DNA from: Sepioteuthis lessoniana
Lineage: Eukaryota; Mollusca; Cephalopoda; Myopsida; Loliginidae
Assembly: GCA_963585895.1 (NCBI GenBank)
Contig: OY757913.1
Location: forward strand, 102,721,971 to 102,785,970
Direction of reading: 5' to 3'
Length of the DNA stretch: 64,000 nt
Below the pieces are notes generated by a model. It was not told where the DNA came from. It saw nothing but the letters and a program-made list of their open reading frames with translations, and did not search any database. Below are positions 45,718 through 54,964 of this stretch, in pieces. Position 1 is the first letter of the stretch, and every line of letters starts with the position of its first letter. Position numbers and translations under genes: made by a program.

Positions 45718-46730
45718 TGTCACGTGATGGCTCACGGAGACGAGGAGGTGGGAATGATACTCTCCCCCCGTTGAACTAAAATTATCTAGCAGTCAAAAAG
45801 TGACCGTTAGGAGAACATGTGGGTCACGCAGATGTTTGCACTTAAGTGACCTTGGGTCGCCGGACATCGGAAGGGGAAAGAAAAATGAAGCCAAATGATT
45901 GGCGGGAGCCTCAAACGGAAGTGGGGTTCCCTTCCCCTCAACGGAAGTAAATACAAAACAAGGTAGTTTTTGAGCAAGTCCCGTGGCAGACGGACGATAG
46001 CCATTTCACTCCGGGCTAAAGACAAAAGACTGAGACATGAGAGACCTGAGTCTCTCAAGCCAGCATTAAAAACAGTACAAAGTCTATTAGCCCGTGAAAG
46101 AAGAGAAATTCTCCAGTGGAACCCCGTCAAAAAAATAAGATAAGTAACTTTGGGACATTTTTCCGTTACACCCAATTTTTGTTACCACTCTCTCTCTCAA
46201 TTTGAAAAAGGATAAAAGCCAAGAAAAGACATTTATATTCATGGACTATCCTATTATATATCTTTGACATTTTGAACGTATATATATATATATAACCGTA
46301 GTAAAGAACCTATGTATTTTCATTTTACCATGTGGTCTATGTTATTATTCCATGCTTTCCTTTCAGCTTCTATTCGCCTTACATTATCTTGCTTAGAACT
46401 GTCCTATTAATTCCTAAAGTATCACACGGGAAACCGGAGTTGCCGACTGTAGCAATATTAATATTATTACAACTAAGACCTATAGGCCCGTATTCTTCTA
46501 TTATCTAAGGGGAAGAAGTTTAGCGGCCTGGTGGGTGTGTGATAGTGTGAAATTTTGGACCCCTTTGCCAGCGGTAGCCAGTCTGGCCTTAAATTATTCC
46601 CTCCCGTAATATGCCAGTTCTTATTTGCCTGAGAAAAGAACTCTGAACAGGACTTATTTCTGTAGGGGATCAAGTACCAACCTGCCCCGTCTTCACACGT
46701 GCGAAAATAAAGTCCCGTTTAGGGATTTTA
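45718..46730 (+). repeat. 5' LTR of the Gmr1-like element
   Basis: Begins TGTCACGTGATGG, which contains the palindrome TCACGTGA (E-box core CACGTG). A poly(A) signal AATAAA lies at 46706-46711. Identity with the 3' LTR stops at 46730; the true 3' edge may be slightly beyond. The minus-strand ORFs at 45807-46175 and 46473-46673 recur in the 3' LTR only because the LTRs are duplicates. Confidence 0.9.
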
Positions 46731-46756
46731 GAAAATATCCCCCCACAGACCTAAAA

Positions 46757-46834
46757 TGGTGTCTCGTCCGGGGATATTTTAATATTTAATTCCCGACCTC
46801 ATGCAGACCTAAAATGGGGGCTCACGTCCGGGAT
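46757..46834 (+). promoter_or_regulatory. Duplicated primer binding site-like motifs
   Basis: Two tandem motifs, TGGTGTCTCGTCCGGGGAT (46757-46775) and TGGGGGCTCACGTCCGGGAT (46815-46834), each follow CAGACCTAAAA. Both resemble the site that pairs with the 3' end of tRNA-Pro (TGGGGGCTCGTCCGGGAT); the second has two extra bases. The tandem unit is about 55-60 bp. Confidence 0.6.
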
Positions 46835-46988
46835 TTATTTATTATTAATAATATTTGTTGCTAGTAGTCGTGTGACAATTCCTGCCGTCTAAATCTACCC
46901 TGGGAGACCGTGAAAGGAAAAAAGGAATATTGTTGAAACAGTCAAATTACTTGTTGATATAACTGTTAAAAAAAAATTTTTAAAAAAA

Positions 46989-49127
46989 ATGGACAAAATA
47001 GAGAACTTTTTAAAAGAACCCTCCATGGATAAGTTGGAGAGGCTGAGAAAAAGCGAGATAATAAAAATTGGCGAGAAGCTTGAGTTAAATGTTCAGAATT
47101 CTATGAGAAAGCATGAACTCGTGAGAGAAATAGCAAGGCACATGTTGGACGAAAATGTGTTCGAGGAAGCAGTATTAGAAGAGGTACCAACGGAAATAAT
47201 AAGAATGACTCCAGAAGAAATTGAACTGGAGAAAATTAAAATACAAGCACAAATGGAACTACAGAGAAATAAAATGGAACTGGAGAAAATAAAAATTCAG
47301 CAAGAAACAAGGCTGCGAGAAGTCGACTTGGCAATAAGAGGACGCAAAGAAAGCCATGACAGTTTCGAAGTAACGAAGCAAGCGAGGCTAGTCCCAAAAT
47401 TTGAAGAAGCCAACGTGGATGGATACTTCGCACATTTTGAGCGAACCGCGCTAAATCTTGGATGGCCGAAAGAATGCTGGTCAATGCTACTCCAAACTGT
47501 GCTGACAGGAAAAGCACAGAGAGCGTATGCCACTCTACCCACAGAAAATTGCGCCGACTATGATTTGGTGAAAGCAGCGGTTCTTAAAAGCTTCGAATTG
47601 GTCCCAGAAGCTTATAGACAGAAATTCAGAACACAGAGAAAAACTGAAAACCAGTCTTATGTGGAATTTCTGCGGGAAAAGGAGAACGCGCTGGATAAGT
47701 GGTGTGACTCTAAGAGGATAGACGGAGACGCTGAGAAACTCCGGCAGCTAATATTAGCTGAAGAATTCTTAAACTGTGTGCCAGAAGAAGTCAGGGTTCA
47801 CCTAAGTGAAAAAAAAACTGACGTGACCTATGAAATGGCCGCACTAGCAGACGAATACATCCTCACACACCGAAAAACGAAGGAAAAAACGTTCACGGGA
47901 AACAGAGTGAAATTCAAAGCTGAGTTAAGCCCTGAAGGAAGACCCAAGGAAGAAAATAGAAGGACCTTCCAAAGTAGCAGCAGAACAGTGGTCTGCTACA
48001 AGTGTGGAAAGGCTGGACACATAGCCATAAGGTGTCAGCTTGGAAAAGGTCCTGAAAGAAACCAGACCCAGCCGAGAAAACCTCAAGGAGCTGTAACAAC
48101 ACCTAGAGGGAACCAGTCCTATCGACCCTGGACGAAAAAAGGGATGATAAAAGGCCCACATGGAGGGCCAGTGAAAGTCTCAATTTTACGAGATACCGGA
48201 GCATCTCAGTCGTTACTTCTACGAAGTAAATTACCTAAAAGGGTAATAGAAGCAACACGTGAGACTGTGATGATAGAGGGTATCGGCGGAAAGAGGGTAA
48301 AAATACCGCTGTGTAAAATAACCCTAAAGTCCCAGTGGAAAGATGGACCAATTAAAGTCGGTGTGGTAGACAAAATACCTATGAGAGGAATTTCCCTTAT
48401 ACTGGGAAATGAAGTAAAAACTAAAAAGTGTCACCCGGAAAAGATGGCGAAAATAAGCACTATAAATGAAGATGGAAAGATGGCGAGAATGAACGCCAAA
48501 CATGGAAAGAAGTTGGCGAGAATGAGCGCCAAAAATGAAGAAAGAAAGATGGCGAGAACGAACGCCCAGCATGGAGACAAGATGGCGACTGAGCCACGTG
48601 GGCGGGACAAACGACATAGTCACTCGCAAAGTGAGAAGGTGGAAAGAAAAGAAGTGAACCTTCCACACCTCAATAAACGGAAAGAGAAAAGGACCAGTCG
48701 TCAGAGAAAAGATGAAGGTCCAACGAGTATTAGGAATAAATTCCCTAATACTTATCGAGAAGATAGGAGGAAGATAAGAGGACCCTCACAAGTGACTAAG
48801 AAGGAAGAATTTAAGAAGGGCGACGAAGTCCTGCTACTATCATCAAATAAAGGACCACACTGTGATGGACAATATGTAGGTCCCTACGTGATATCACAGA
48901 GAATAGACAAAAGGACATATAGAATTGATACCCACGAGGGAAGGAAGCAGACACAAGTGTGTCATGCAAACAAATTAAAAAGATATGTCCGTCAAGAAGG
49001 CCCACCTCGAAAAATTAAGAACTCGGAAATGCCGAATAAATTCGAGGAGAAATTAAGACAGTTGTCTATTTCAGAGAGAGGGGACTTAGAGAAATTAATA
49101 AAAAAATACCCAGGTTTATTTCTCTAA
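46989..49127 (+). CDS. Gag-protease-GPY/F fusion polyprotein (712 aa)
   Basis: Intact ORF starting at the first ATG after an A-rich leader. Domains: SAP-like helical start (about 15-52), coiled coil rich in Glu, Lys, Ile (75-115), SCAN-like Gag capsid region (134-296; FAHFERTALNLGWP, GKAQRAY, ELVPEAYRQKFR), CCHC zinc knuckle (C336, C339, H344, C349), aspartic protease with catalytic DTGAS (402-406) and ILGNEV (471-476), four 11-12-residue basic repeats around KMARxNAKHG (485-534), a GPY/F module as at integrase C termini (606-669; GDEVLLL, YVGPYVI, HANKLKRY), and a connector ending KKYPGLF before the stop. Gag packages element RNA and the protease processes the polyprotein. RT, RNase H and integrase core are missing. 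A GPY/F module between protease and the pre-RT connector fits the Gmr1 group, where integrase precedes RT. Confidence 0.9.
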   Translation: MDKIENFLKEPSMDKLERLRKSEIIKIGEKLELNVQNSMRKHELVREIARHMLDENVFEEAVLEEVPTEIIRMTPEEIELEKIKIQAQMELQRNKMELEKIKIQQETRLREVDLAIRGRKESHDSFEVTKQARLVPKFEEANVDGYFAHFERTALNLGWPKECWSMLLQTVLTGKAQRAYATLPTENCADYDLVKAAVLKSFELVPEAYRQKFRTQRKTENQSYVEFLREKENALDKWCDSKRIDGDAEKLRQLILAEEFLNCVPEEVRVHLSEKKTDVTYEMAALADEYILTHRKTKEKTFTGNRVKFKAELSPEGRPKEENRRTFQSSSRTVVCYKCGKAGHIAIRCQLGKGPERNQTQPRKPQGAVTTPRGNQSYRPWTKKGMIKGPHGGPVKVSILRDTGASQSLLLRSKLPKRVIEATRETVMIEGIGGKRVKIPLCKITLKSQWKDGPIKVGVVDKIPMRGISLILGNEVKTKKCHPEKMAKISTINEDGKMARMNAKHGKKLARMSAKNEERKMARTNAQHGDKMATEPRGRDKRHSHSQSEKVERKEVNLPHLNKRKEKRTSRQRKDEGPTSIRNKFPNTYREDRRKIRGPSQVTKKEEFKKGDEVLLLSSNKGPHCDGQYVGPYVISQRIDKRTYRIDTHEGRKQTQVCHANKLKRYVRQEGPPRKIKNSEMPNKFEEKLRQLSISERGDLEKLIKKYPGLFL

Positions 49128-49698
49128 CGCCCTACGAAAATGTAGTAGCAGAATATTCCCTCATAGTTGTTGAGAGAAAGAAAGAGAGAGAGAGAGAAAC
49201 TAAAGGAAATGAGGAATTCTCGTCCCCAATGTTGAAATATGAGATGGACGAGGAAGTGGTTCGTCAACAAGTGACGAATAGGGGAAAGAGAGAAAAGAAA
49301 AGGAAGTTTTCTCCCCAAAGCTTGACAATTAAAATTATAAAGTCGTCAAAAGTGACGAAGAAAGAAAAGGGGAGTTACCTCCTCAAGATTTGAAATATGA
49401 TACGGCCAAAAGCCGAGAGAGAAAAAGAAAGAAAGGAAAACGAGATTAAAGAAAAAGAAAAGGGAGAGAGAGAGAGAAAGAAAGAGAAGAGAAATTGTTT
49501 CCCCCTATAGTGAAAATTAGGAAGGACGAAAAAAGGAAAAGGAAAGAATTCGTCAAAGCGTGAAGAAGAAAGGGGATGAAAGAAAAGTAAAGTGAGAAAA
49601 AAAAAGTGAAAGAAAAGGAGAAAGAACAGTGAATTGAATTGCCTTTTTTTTTCTATGGTATTTCTATTCATCTCCCTTTCTTCTCTTAAGCGTGGAGG
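49128..49698 (+). other. Purine-rich 3' region of the Gmr1-like element
   Basis: Non-coding, dominated by GAAAG and GAGA repeats. Short, slightly similar stretches ending GACGAAGAAAG or GACGAATAGG suggest degenerate internal repetition. RT sequence would be expected here in a complete element but is absent. No clean polypurine tract abuts the 3' LTR; GTGGAGG is the nearest. Confidence 0.6.
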
Positions 49699-50731
49699 TG
49701 TCACGTGATGGCTCACGGAGACGAGGAGGTGGGAATGATACTCTCCCCCCGTTGAACTAAAATTATCTAGCAGTCAAAAAGTGACCGTTAGGAGAACATG
49801 TGGGTCACGCAGATGTTTGCACTTAAGTGACCTTGGGTCGCCGGACATCGGAAGGGGAAAGAAAAATGAAGCCAAATGATTGGCGGGAGCCTCAAACGGA
49901 AGTGGGGTTCCCTTCCCCTCAACGGAAGTAAATACAAAACAAGGTAGTTTTTGAGCAAGTCCCGTGGCAGACGGACGATAGCCATTTCACTCCGGGCTAA
50001 AGACAAAAGACTGAGACATGAGAGACCTGAGTCTCTCAAGCCAGCATTAAAAACAGTACAAAGTCTATTAGCCCGTGAAAGAAGAGAAATTCTCCAGTGG
50101 AACCCCGTCAAAAAAATAAGATAAGTAACTTTGGGACATTTTTCCGTTACACCCAATTTTTGTTACCACTCTCTCTCTCAATTTGAAAAAGGATAAAAGC
50201 CAAGAAAAGACATTTATATTCATGGACTATCCTATTATATATCTTTGACATTTTGAACGTATATATATATATATAACCGTAGTAAAGAACCTATGTATTT
50301 TCATTTTACCATGTGGTCTATGTTATTATTCCATGCTTTCCTTTCAGCTTCTATTCGCCTTACATTATCTTGCTTAGAACTGTCCTATTAATTCCTAAAG
50401 TATCACACGGGAAACCGGAGTTGCCGACTGTAGCAATATTAATATTATTACAACTAAGACCTATAGGCCCGTATTCTTCTATTATCTAAGGGGAAGAAGT
50501 TTAGCGGCCTGGTGGGTGTGTGATAGTGTGAAATTTTGGACCCCTTTGCCAGCGGTGGCCAGTCTGGCCTTAAATTATTCCCTCCCGTAATATGCCAGTT
50601 CTTATCTGCCTGAGAAAAGAACTCTGAACAGGACTTATTTCTGTAGGGGATCAAGTGCCAACCTGCCCCGTCTTCACACGTGCGAAAATAAAGTCCCGTT
50701 TAGGGATTTTAATATTTAATTTCGCGTCACA
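49699..50731 (+). repeat. 3' LTR of the Gmr1-like element
   Basis: 1033 bp from TGTCACGTGATGG to TTCGCGTCACA, with weakly inverted ends. The last 20 bp after the shared block differ from the 5' copy. The end is fixed by the following CTAC and the resumption of LINE sequence. Confidence 0.9.
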
Positions 50732-50896
50732 CTACAGTGTTTGCTAACCAGCAAGGACTACACGTATATCAGCTTTGTTAGGACACTGGATGTCGTCTAG
50801 AAGACCTACCAAGTACGAAGGGTGATAAGGACGGATAGCTACAGTGAGTCAAAGAACTCCGTGCTATCAGTACGTCTTTATGGTGATGATGGCATA

Positions 50897-50904
<8 letters not shown>

Positions 50905-50931
<27 letters not shown>

Positions 50932-50960
50932 GTAAATATATATATATATATATATATATA
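50905..50960. repeat. (AC)n/(AT)n microsatellite
   Basis: An AC run followed by an AT run just after the LINE 3' end. Confidence 0.95.
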
Positions 50961-51676
50961 ACTGTGACCGGTACAGTTCTAGGGATATATTAGGTTTAAA
51001 AGGAATGAGGATGGTGCATATTAAACTACTTAGGTGTGTAGTCTGAAGTGTTTGTGCGAAGATGACTATATCTGTTGAACGATTTAAAGGTGAGAGGAGA
51101 GAATAACCCCATTTGTTCCCATCTATATTCGTAACGCACTTAAAGATTCGGGCTTTTAGTCGTTCATAAGTCGCCCATGGGTGACTATTTGATCAGTTTA
51201 AACACTTGTAATCATCATTACTCTGATTAGTGTATCTTTATCTAGAAAAAGGTAAAAAGTCATTTGACCATACTAGAAGCTATTGTAGTTACTATGTACG
51301 TCCGTCTTTAGAGAGATAGATTTATAGAAAGAAAGAGAGAGAAAGAGAGAGAGAGGGGGGAGAGAGGGAGAGAGATTGAGAGAACTGTTTTGACATTTAA
51401 CTGTGTGTAAGCCAGAAACTATACTCATACTAAACTTAATTGTTTGAAAGAGAACGAATTGAGCACTCTGGTATCCGGTAAGATATAAAATGTAAACAAA
51501 CGAACGCTGCTGCTGCTGCTGCTGCTGCTGCTTAATAGCTTATACTTCCCTAAGCCGATGTGGTACGCTTGTTGGCCGGGCCGTCTGATACTGGGTCTAA
51601 CGTAAAGTTAGGCGGGTTTCGATCCAGGATTCACGCCTCCTGTGTGTCTAGCGACACTGAAGAGTTGTAATTCAAC
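50961..51676. other. Mostly unassigned; (GA)n, C-array relic and (CTG)8
   Basis: A GA-rich run at 51320-51380, one or two family C array units at 51385-51450, and a (CTG)n run at 51508-51531. A GTTTCGATCC B-box-like motif near 51616 hints at another tRNA-derived repeat, but it is single-copy here. Confidence 0.45.
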
Positions 51677-51739
51677 GAAGCAGTCTTTCTGTGGATGACT
51701 ATACATATGTATATATATTGCCATCCACAGACAGACTGC

Positions 51740-51742
<3 letters not shown>
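51677..51742. repeat. 21 bp stem-loop
   Basis: GAAGCAGTCTTTCTGTGGATG (51677-51697) pairs with 51722-51742 with one mismatch, leaving a 24-base loop. The size resembles a small RNA hairpin precursor; function unknown. Confidence 0.7.
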
Positions 51743-51787
<45 letters not shown>

Positions 51788-51849
51788 GTATTTGGCATTA
51801 AACAACCTACCGTGGTTGATGTGCCATAAAACCGAACAAAACCAAATCA

Positions 51850-52105
51850 ATACATGCAGTTAAATGTCAAAACAGTTCTATTTCATGTACACTGCTTAAA
51901 TGCCAAAAATAGTTCTCTTTTAAGAAATTGAGTTTAGCTTAAGTAAGCAGTTGAGCTTACTCTGCATTCCTCAAACATCCAGTATTACTAGAGCCTTACC
52001 ATTAGACTGTTTAGCATTATATTCAGAACACTTATTAGTGGAGTTTTACCCCTCTGCAGAGATGCAGTCAATGTATTCTACAGCTCCAGCCGATATGGCC
52101 ATGAG
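51850..52105 (-). repeat. Retroposon family C, head and array
   Basis: Minus-strand array units (51850-51950) and head (to about 52105, with CTCTGCAGAGATGCAGTC and TATTCTACAGCTCCAGCCGA). An oppositely oriented hairpin tail lies just left at 51784-51840. Confidence 0.65.
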
Positions 52106-52418
52106 GAACAATGAATAAATTTCAAACTACTCAATATAAATTTCAATTCAGTGTTATATACTGATGATTGACTTTCAATAACTTATTTCCTGAAATGAAA
52201 CCTGTATTATTCAGCTTTAATCTTCAGTTTTGATACGCGAATTTACGAGCACAGAAGAGTTTTAAAAAGAGCAGACATAAATATCGGTTTTATCATATAT
52301 AATTGAGAAACAAATCACAACTTTAATTTTTAAGATTTGAAGATGTTATTTCACATGCATGATTAAAAATAAACACTTTGTTCAATCTAGAATCTTTTCA
52401 AACTACAATACTCTTTGT
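52106..52418. other. No recognised gene or repeat
   Basis: AT-rich unassigned sequence. Confidence 0.4.
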
Positions 52419-52421
52419 AGG

Positions 52422-52708
52422 TGCCCGTGGTATAATGGTTATCGTCGTAGGAAATGGACACGGCGACATGAGTTCAAATCCTAAATGAGACTGATAGCAT
52501 TTTACATAGCACTAATACGCTTGGGAAAGGTATGAATCCAATTATTCTCCGTCAAGCTATGGGTAAATAGTAGGACAGACTAGGTTTTTCAGCGTTGGTG
52601 AGGCAACTAGTCTAAGAGAAGGAAAAATCTGAATTCACACCTGTTAAACTCGGCTTAAAAAATTGACCTTGTGTCATATCCTGTTCGAGCGGAGGGTTTG
52701 GTAAATAT
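52422..52708 (+). repeat. SINE family A copy
   Basis: Full-length plus-strand copy with B box AGTTCAAATCC and the GGTAAATA end. Confidence 0.8.
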
Positions 52709-52724
52709 GTACAACACTATTAAG

Positions 52725-53035
52725 CAGGTTTTGTTTCGTTTCTTTGTTTAGGTTTTGTGGCATATCAATATTTCTAAGTTATTTAATGCCAACTCCATTT
52801 TTATGTAAATAATCAGTTCTATTTCAAACAATTCAGTTTACATGAGTACACAGTTTAATTTCAAAACATTTCTATTTCAAGCTATTCAGTTTATTCAAAC
52901 AGTTCTAATCCAGCAAATTTAGTTTGGTGTAAGTACAGATTTTGTTTACACTTAATTAAATGTCAAAACAGTTCTATTTTAAACCAATCAGTTTAGTGTA
53001 AATATAGTTTCAATGTTAAAAAACAGTTCCACATG
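52725..53035 (-). repeat. Retroposon family C, tail and array
   Basis: Hairpin tail (52735-52800) and about four array units (to 53035). The head is missing, so the copy is 5'-truncated. Confidence 0.65.
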
Positions 53036-53263
53036 GTTTTGTAATACGTCTGCTTATTTGGTCAGATCGACGTTGAAAAATTTCAAAATCCCTTTTCGAA
53101 AAAAAATTTAGCTTCACCGTTTTTATGTACTTAGAAAGATTGATAGATTGATACAAATCAAATTAAACAGAGTTGGACAGAAGATAAACAATTCTAATGA
53201 CGGATAGAAATATCAGGAAATGTTAAAAACAGATAGATACAAACTTGATAATATAAACAGTCT

Positions 53264-53299
<36 letters not shown>

Positions 53300-53300
53300 T
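53264..53300. repeat. (GATA)n microsatellite
   Basis: About nine GATA units. Confidence 0.95.
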
Positions 53301-53604
53301 AGATTACCATCGTTTTGGATAAAAATTTTGGAACGTAAGTTACATGATATTTTTAGCTATTGTATTATTGGTGTTACGCGTGTTTGTTAGGTTGTTTATT
53401 TCCTCGCTAAATGTTGTTGGAAAATAAAGGAGTGAGAAGACGAAGATGCTTTAAGGTTTTTATATGATACTTTTAATGGTAGCATGGAACAAAGGGTTTA
53501 CGTTTATGCCACAAGTCTTGTAGGAAGGAAGGAAGAAAGGGAATGAAGTTGCTATAGAGTTGAGAAGGCATTTTAGCAGCTAAATGCCTGAGCGAAATGT
53601 GCAT

Positions 53605-54182
53605 CATTAGGTTATGGATTTGTTGAATGTGTGAGTGAGATATGGTTGCCATAGTGTAGGAAAAGTCAGGATAAGGACAGGAATGATGTAGTCGCCTATG
53701 AATGCGTGCTCCTGGTCGTTTAGGGAGAGAAGCGTGAATATCTCCAGAAAATGTTGCCCTGGGATGAAGTGGCTGGCTATCGGAGCGGTATTTTGCATCG
53801 CAGTCGACATAGCCAAATGTGGAGGGGACTTAAAGTTGTTCCTGTGTGTGGCGTATTGAATTCATCGAATTCATATTCAACTGGGAACTCTTGGTTGAAG
53901 AGGCTAGAATCAAGAGGTCCATAAATTAGATGGATTTCCTCATGGTGACGTGATGCTGCTGCTAAAAGGAGAGCGGACAGTAATTACGTCTGCCCAGTTC
54001 GAAAGCTTCAGAGGAAGAGAAAGTGTTTGGTGGGCTTTCCCCAATTTAGTGCTGCCCGGAAAAATGGTTCCGGGCTGAATAGGATAAGTCATCCTGATTG
54101 GGTGAAAATATGCGTCGACCATAACGGTCAAATTAATTAACGCGCCAAACAAATATACGAAGTTCTTTCTGTTAAAATACAA
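53605..54182 (-). pseudogene. Unidentified decayed coding region
   Basis: Minus strand, three adjacent protein-like segments in different frames. The first (54182-53940) contains FHPIRMTYPIQPGTIFPGST and FSSSITSP before a stop. The second continues with LIYGPLDSSLFNQEFPVEYE and DEFNT. The third (53816-53607) contains QHFLEIFTLLSLNDQEHAFI and DYIIPVLILTFPTLWQPYLT. The segments follow one another without a gap, as expected of a single gene of about 200 codons with two frameshifts. Composition is balanced, unlike the low-complexity ORFs around. I do not recognise the family; it could be a host pseudogene, an unusual transposon gene or another captured sequence. Confidence 0.4.
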
Positions 54183-54361
54183 ATACTAAACAAAGCGCAA
54201 CCAGCGGTAATGAAATTCTTTAAACTTTTTCATCTCTTTCGTTTCATTTTGTAACTTAAAGAGCCTGGTGAAGGTCAAAAACGGTAGCATTTAACGTTGG
54301 CAAATATTTCTACTAAAATAACATCTATGAAGACCTGATATTTTTTGTCTCAAAACGTTTT
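54183..54361. other. No recognised gene or repeat
   Basis: Short unassigned stretch before an (AC)n run. Confidence 0.4.
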
Positions 54362-54380
54362 CACACAAACGCACACACAA

Positions 54381-54424
<44 letters not shown>
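54362..54424. repeat. (AC)n microsatellite, left part
   Basis: AC repeats interrupted by a family C element; a further AC run resumes at 54943-54964. Confidence 0.9.
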
Positions 54425-54429
<5 letters not shown>

Positions 54430-54942
54430 CCCAGTCGCCTTGGGTTGTAGAATACACCGACTGCATCTTTGCAGAGGGGTAAGACTCCCCCAACCAGTCT
54501 CCTTGGATATGACACGAAAAAGTCTTATGGTGAGGCTCCATAATGCTAAAGCTTTGGGAAATGTGGAGTAACCCGTTATAGCCATCGCTTCCAGTTCCAC
54601 TCTGCACTGGATTGGTAGTACTAGATAGAGTCCTATGAATGGGTCCAATAGCACTAAACTGTGTATTTATGCTCAACCGAATTGCTTGAAATAGAACTGT
54701 TTTTGTCAATTACCCTGTGTACTAATGCTAAACTAAATTTTTTGAAATAGAGTTGTTTTTGACATTGAAACTGTGTCCTTATGCTAAACTGAATTGTTTG
54801 AAATAGAACTATTTTGACAGTTATTTGTGTGTAAACAAAAATCTACTTATACTAAACTGAATTTTTTGAAATAGAACTGTTTAAATGTATAAAAAATGGA
54901 TTTGGAAACAACCTACAATGTGCCATAAAGTCAAGCCAAACC
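54425..54942 (+). repeat. Retroposon family C copy inside an (AC)n run
   Basis: Head (GCCCAGTCGCC, TAGAATACACCGACTGCATC), about four array units, and a shortened tail (ATGGATTTGGAAACAACC, ATGTGCCATAAAG). AC repeats flank it on both sides. Confidence 0.75.
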
Positions 54943-54964
54943 ACACACACACACACACACACAC

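Larger units (their letters stand above)
45718..50731 (+). mobile_element. Gmr1-like Ty3/gypsy LTR retrotransposon, pol-deleted
   Basis: A 5.0 kb element: 5' LTR, two primer-site-like motifs, one 712-codon ORF, a purine-rich 3' leader and 3' LTR. The 4 bp duplication CTAC (45714-45717 and 50732-50735) splits an older LINE. The LTRs share 1013 aligned bases with three substitutions that I could find, so the insertion is recent. It lacks integrase core, RT and RNase H, so any mobility would depend on a complete relative. Confidence 0.92.
44965..50896 (+). mobile_element. Old LINE copy split by the Gmr1-like element
   Basis: The LINE runs from about 44965 to 45717 and resumes at 50736 to about 50896. 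Recognisable are the region of GVLQGDTLA (decayed), SILLYGRITWTLTKCVEK, the LAILKHPWKQHPTKQ block and, after the LTR element, QLC-stop-DTGC. With one copy of CTAC removed the reading frame runs straight across the junction, from the ISDLLSHIDA block into VFANQQG. Numerous stops mean it was already a relic. Confidence 0.8.

Noticed and set aside
45286..45735. 149-residue minus-strand ORF
   Set aside because: It is antisense to the decayed LINE RT and runs into the LTR; the plus-strand LINE similarity explains the region.
45807..46175. 122-residue minus-strand ORF present twice (also 49788-50156)
   Set aside because: It is identical in both places because it lies in the two LTRs. No protein family is recognisable and it is antisense to the element.
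51508..51531. (CTG)8 run as a possible coding polyglutamine or expansion locus
   Set aside because: No open reading frame or exon evidence surrounds it; it is treated as a simple repeat.
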